Assembly (NCBI GenBank): GCA_038380795.1
Contig: CM076266.1
Span: forward strand, 16,094,145 to 16,158,144
Length of the DNA stretch: 64,000 bases
Source: Pyrocephalus nanus
Lineage: Eukaryota > Chordata > Aves > Passeriformes > Tyrannidae
Direction: 5' to 3'
The notes under the pieces are model-generated. The model saw nothing but the letters and a program-made list of their open reading frames with translations, had not been told where the DNA came from and did not search any database. This document shows positions 62,006 to 64,000 of the stretch, one piece after another. Numbering within the stretch: the stretch's first letter is position 1; each line of letters starts with the position of its first letter. The position numbers and the translations under genes were made by a program.

Positions 62006-64000
62006 CAAATGCCCTGTGCAAATATGTCACAACTCATTGCAGTTTTTCCTTTTCATGGCAGTGTTGGATTTACCACACTGGGCATTATTGCACACTACAC
62101 ATGCAGCAGATCCAAAGGGACTGCCAGTGACTGTGTGTTGGAACTGAAAAAATGTCCACATGTATTTGAATGAGGCAATAAAGTCCTTGCAAACAATTTG
62201 GACAGAAAAATTTTAATGTAACGTACAGTTAGGGACATCCTGAAGCCCTGACTGTGCTTCTGATTGTTCAGGCTCTTTCCATCAATTTTTCTGCTCTTGG
62301 TCTCATAATCCAAGAATTCTCATAAAATTTGCAGTTAAATGTAGGAGTTATTTATCTTTTAATTTGTGTTAACATCCTGGGAAGTGAGGGGAAAAAACTG
62401 ATGGTCTGTTTAATTCTTCAGAATCAGAAAAGCATATGAGGGAATTGTATTTTGAGAAACCATTCTTTTACAAATGTCAGTATTCTTTATAAAGATGCTC
62501 CTCATCAGGAAAGGATGTTTATTTCCTTAATTTTTGTCATGAATAAAGCCCATGATGCACTGTTTTATTGAAATAGTAGACTGTTTGAGTGGGGAAGAGA
62601 ATACCTTCCCCATGTAGGAGTAGTACTTTGTCTCAAACCAGCTTCCACATATTGTTTTAATTAGATGGCAAACATACTCACCCAGGAATGTCCAACATGT
62701 GGTTAATGATGTTCTTATGCAAGCATTAGTGTTGTGAAATAATATTTTAGGTAGCTAGTTAACTAACTAACCTTTCCAGCCATTTCATCCTACCTGAGAG
62801 ACAAAGGAACTGCCATACCAGGTTTAGAGTATTAATTGTGATTCTTTTTTACCTTTTGCAGTGGTAGCATTCAGATAGAAGGTCCACATAATTTTTTTTT
62901 CTTTCTATATTAAAGCAGAGTTGCATGGGCTTAGAAAATTAATTTTCACATCTTCCCCCGCATGCTTTAACCAGCTTTAGCAGAGATTTTATGCATGTGG
63001 TACAACCTCCACTTGCCCAACACAACTATAACTTTCTTTTTATAAAACTGAAAAAGCCCAAGCCAAAAACATCTCCAAAACTTGAAGCTTGGAACTGAAG
63101 TTGAGCAGTTAATAAAAAAGTTGAGGAACAGGCTTTTGCTTCAATTAGAGTTTTAAATTTAACTTTTATTAATTAATTTTTCATTCCTTACTTCATAGTT
63201 ACATCTTCAGAGAGGGAAGGAGGCAGATCAAGGTCTCTAGTATTTCCTGGCTGACATACAAAAACGAGGCAGGCAGGCATTATTGCCTGCTTACTTGCAG
63301 GCTACACAGTGTTTTTAAAAGTCTCTGATCTCACCAAGCTTCCAAAATCCAGCAGCCACTCAAGCACTTTGTGGCCAGAGTCCCTGAGTGGTTCTGGGGA
63401 GACTTTTTGCTTATTTTTTAAAAAATAACTCCTCTCTAGATAACTGTATGCAAATCACAAGTACTTTGGTTGAATATGACCTGAATGGAGCACTAATTCA
63501 AGCCACTCTCTATGTCGTCATCACCAAAACCCAAAGTGTTTATCTGTCACAATAAGTGCACATGGTAAGGTTTTTCCACAACACAGACTGTAAAAAAGCA
63601 CACAAATTTCCAGCACTTGTAAATATATTTTATGAGCACTGAATCAGACTCTGTTCATAAAGAAATGCTCAAGTGACTCAGAAATTTGGGTTGATTATTG
63701 GAAGTTGACTCCTCAGTATAAATTAATTTATTCCATATGTTTTTCACTGATAACAAAAAAAAAAAAAAAAGCAGTTTGAGATTCTTGAGAATTAACTGCA
63801 TGCATTTAATGTTCTGATATCACACATTTAAATCTACCAATATGAATGAATATGTGGACTGTACATGGACCTTTGCCTGTGAAAGCCTCAGTTCTTTTCT
63901 TGCTTCATCACAGTTGCATATTTGTATGAATAAAGCTGAGCTGTTTTCATACCATCTATGCATTTATTTACCCTGTGTTCTAATTGGACATTTTCTAGTA
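62006..64000 (+). other. Window end: ODAD2 intron or flank, no gene seen
   Basis: AT-rich DNA with a poly-A run at 63757-63772. The stretch 63300-63570 is less repetitive and contains an ATGCAAAT octamer. Terminal ODAD2 exon not found; whether this is still intron depends on sequence beyond the window. Confidence 0.5.

Noticed and set aside
48954..64000. Terminal ODAD2 exon
   Set aside because: Searched by eye in all + frames for LLLDMVGSP/ISNIRRLA-like sequence after an acceptor; none found.
1..64000. CRISPR arrays, bacterial operons, tRNA or rRNA genes, endogenous retrovirus genes
   Set aside because: No regularly spaced direct repeats, no tRNA-like cloverleaf recognised, and no gag, pol or env-like frames other than CR1 reverse transcriptase.

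Overview
This window is nuclear DNA from an amniote, most probably a bird. It is AT-rich and made mostly of introns. It carries several CR1 LINE copies, some of them with the short 3' terminal repeat (ATTCTATG-like units) usual for avian CR1. No bacterial or viral features were seen. A crocodilian or turtle source is less likely but cannot be excluded from sequence alone.

One host gene accounts for all convincing coding sequence: ODAD2 (older name ARMC4), on the + strand. It is an armadillo-repeat subunit of the outer dynein arm docking complex of motile cilia. Thirteen internal exons (named A to M here) lie between 34 and 48953. They join in one continuous frame of 2187 bases, or 729 codons. 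From memory of the human protein (about 1044 residues), roughly the first 280 residues lie upstream of the window and roughly the last 37 lie downstream. Exons A-D (34-4983) encode the end of the N-terminal region and a serine/acidic linker. Exons E-M (20878-48953) encode the ARM-repeat solenoid. From 48954 to the right edge no terminal exon was found, so the last intron seen is at least 15 kb.

Layout: exons A-D with short introns (1-5 kb); a 15.9-kb intron with a young CR1 and two old antisense CR1 blocks (5-20.9 kb); a compact cluster of exons E-I (20.9-24.6 kb), with a nearly 1-kb CR1 between G and H; exon J (27.9 kb); a 7.5-kb intron; exon K (35.7 kb); a 12.2-kb intron with an old CR1 and a weak cluster of exon-like open frames (41.6-45.8 kb); exons L and M (48.0-49.0 kb); then intron to the end with a large antisense CR1 at 56.3-57.3 kb and older fragments.

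The observation most worth following is the exon B splice donor. It reads AAG/ATAAGT instead of AAG/GTAAGT. Both the protein match and the codon phase (AG + T) require splicing exactly there, and read-through meets a stop at once. This is either a rare AT-AG intron, a loss-of-function allele, or a sequencing or assembly error. No clearly new biological system was found.
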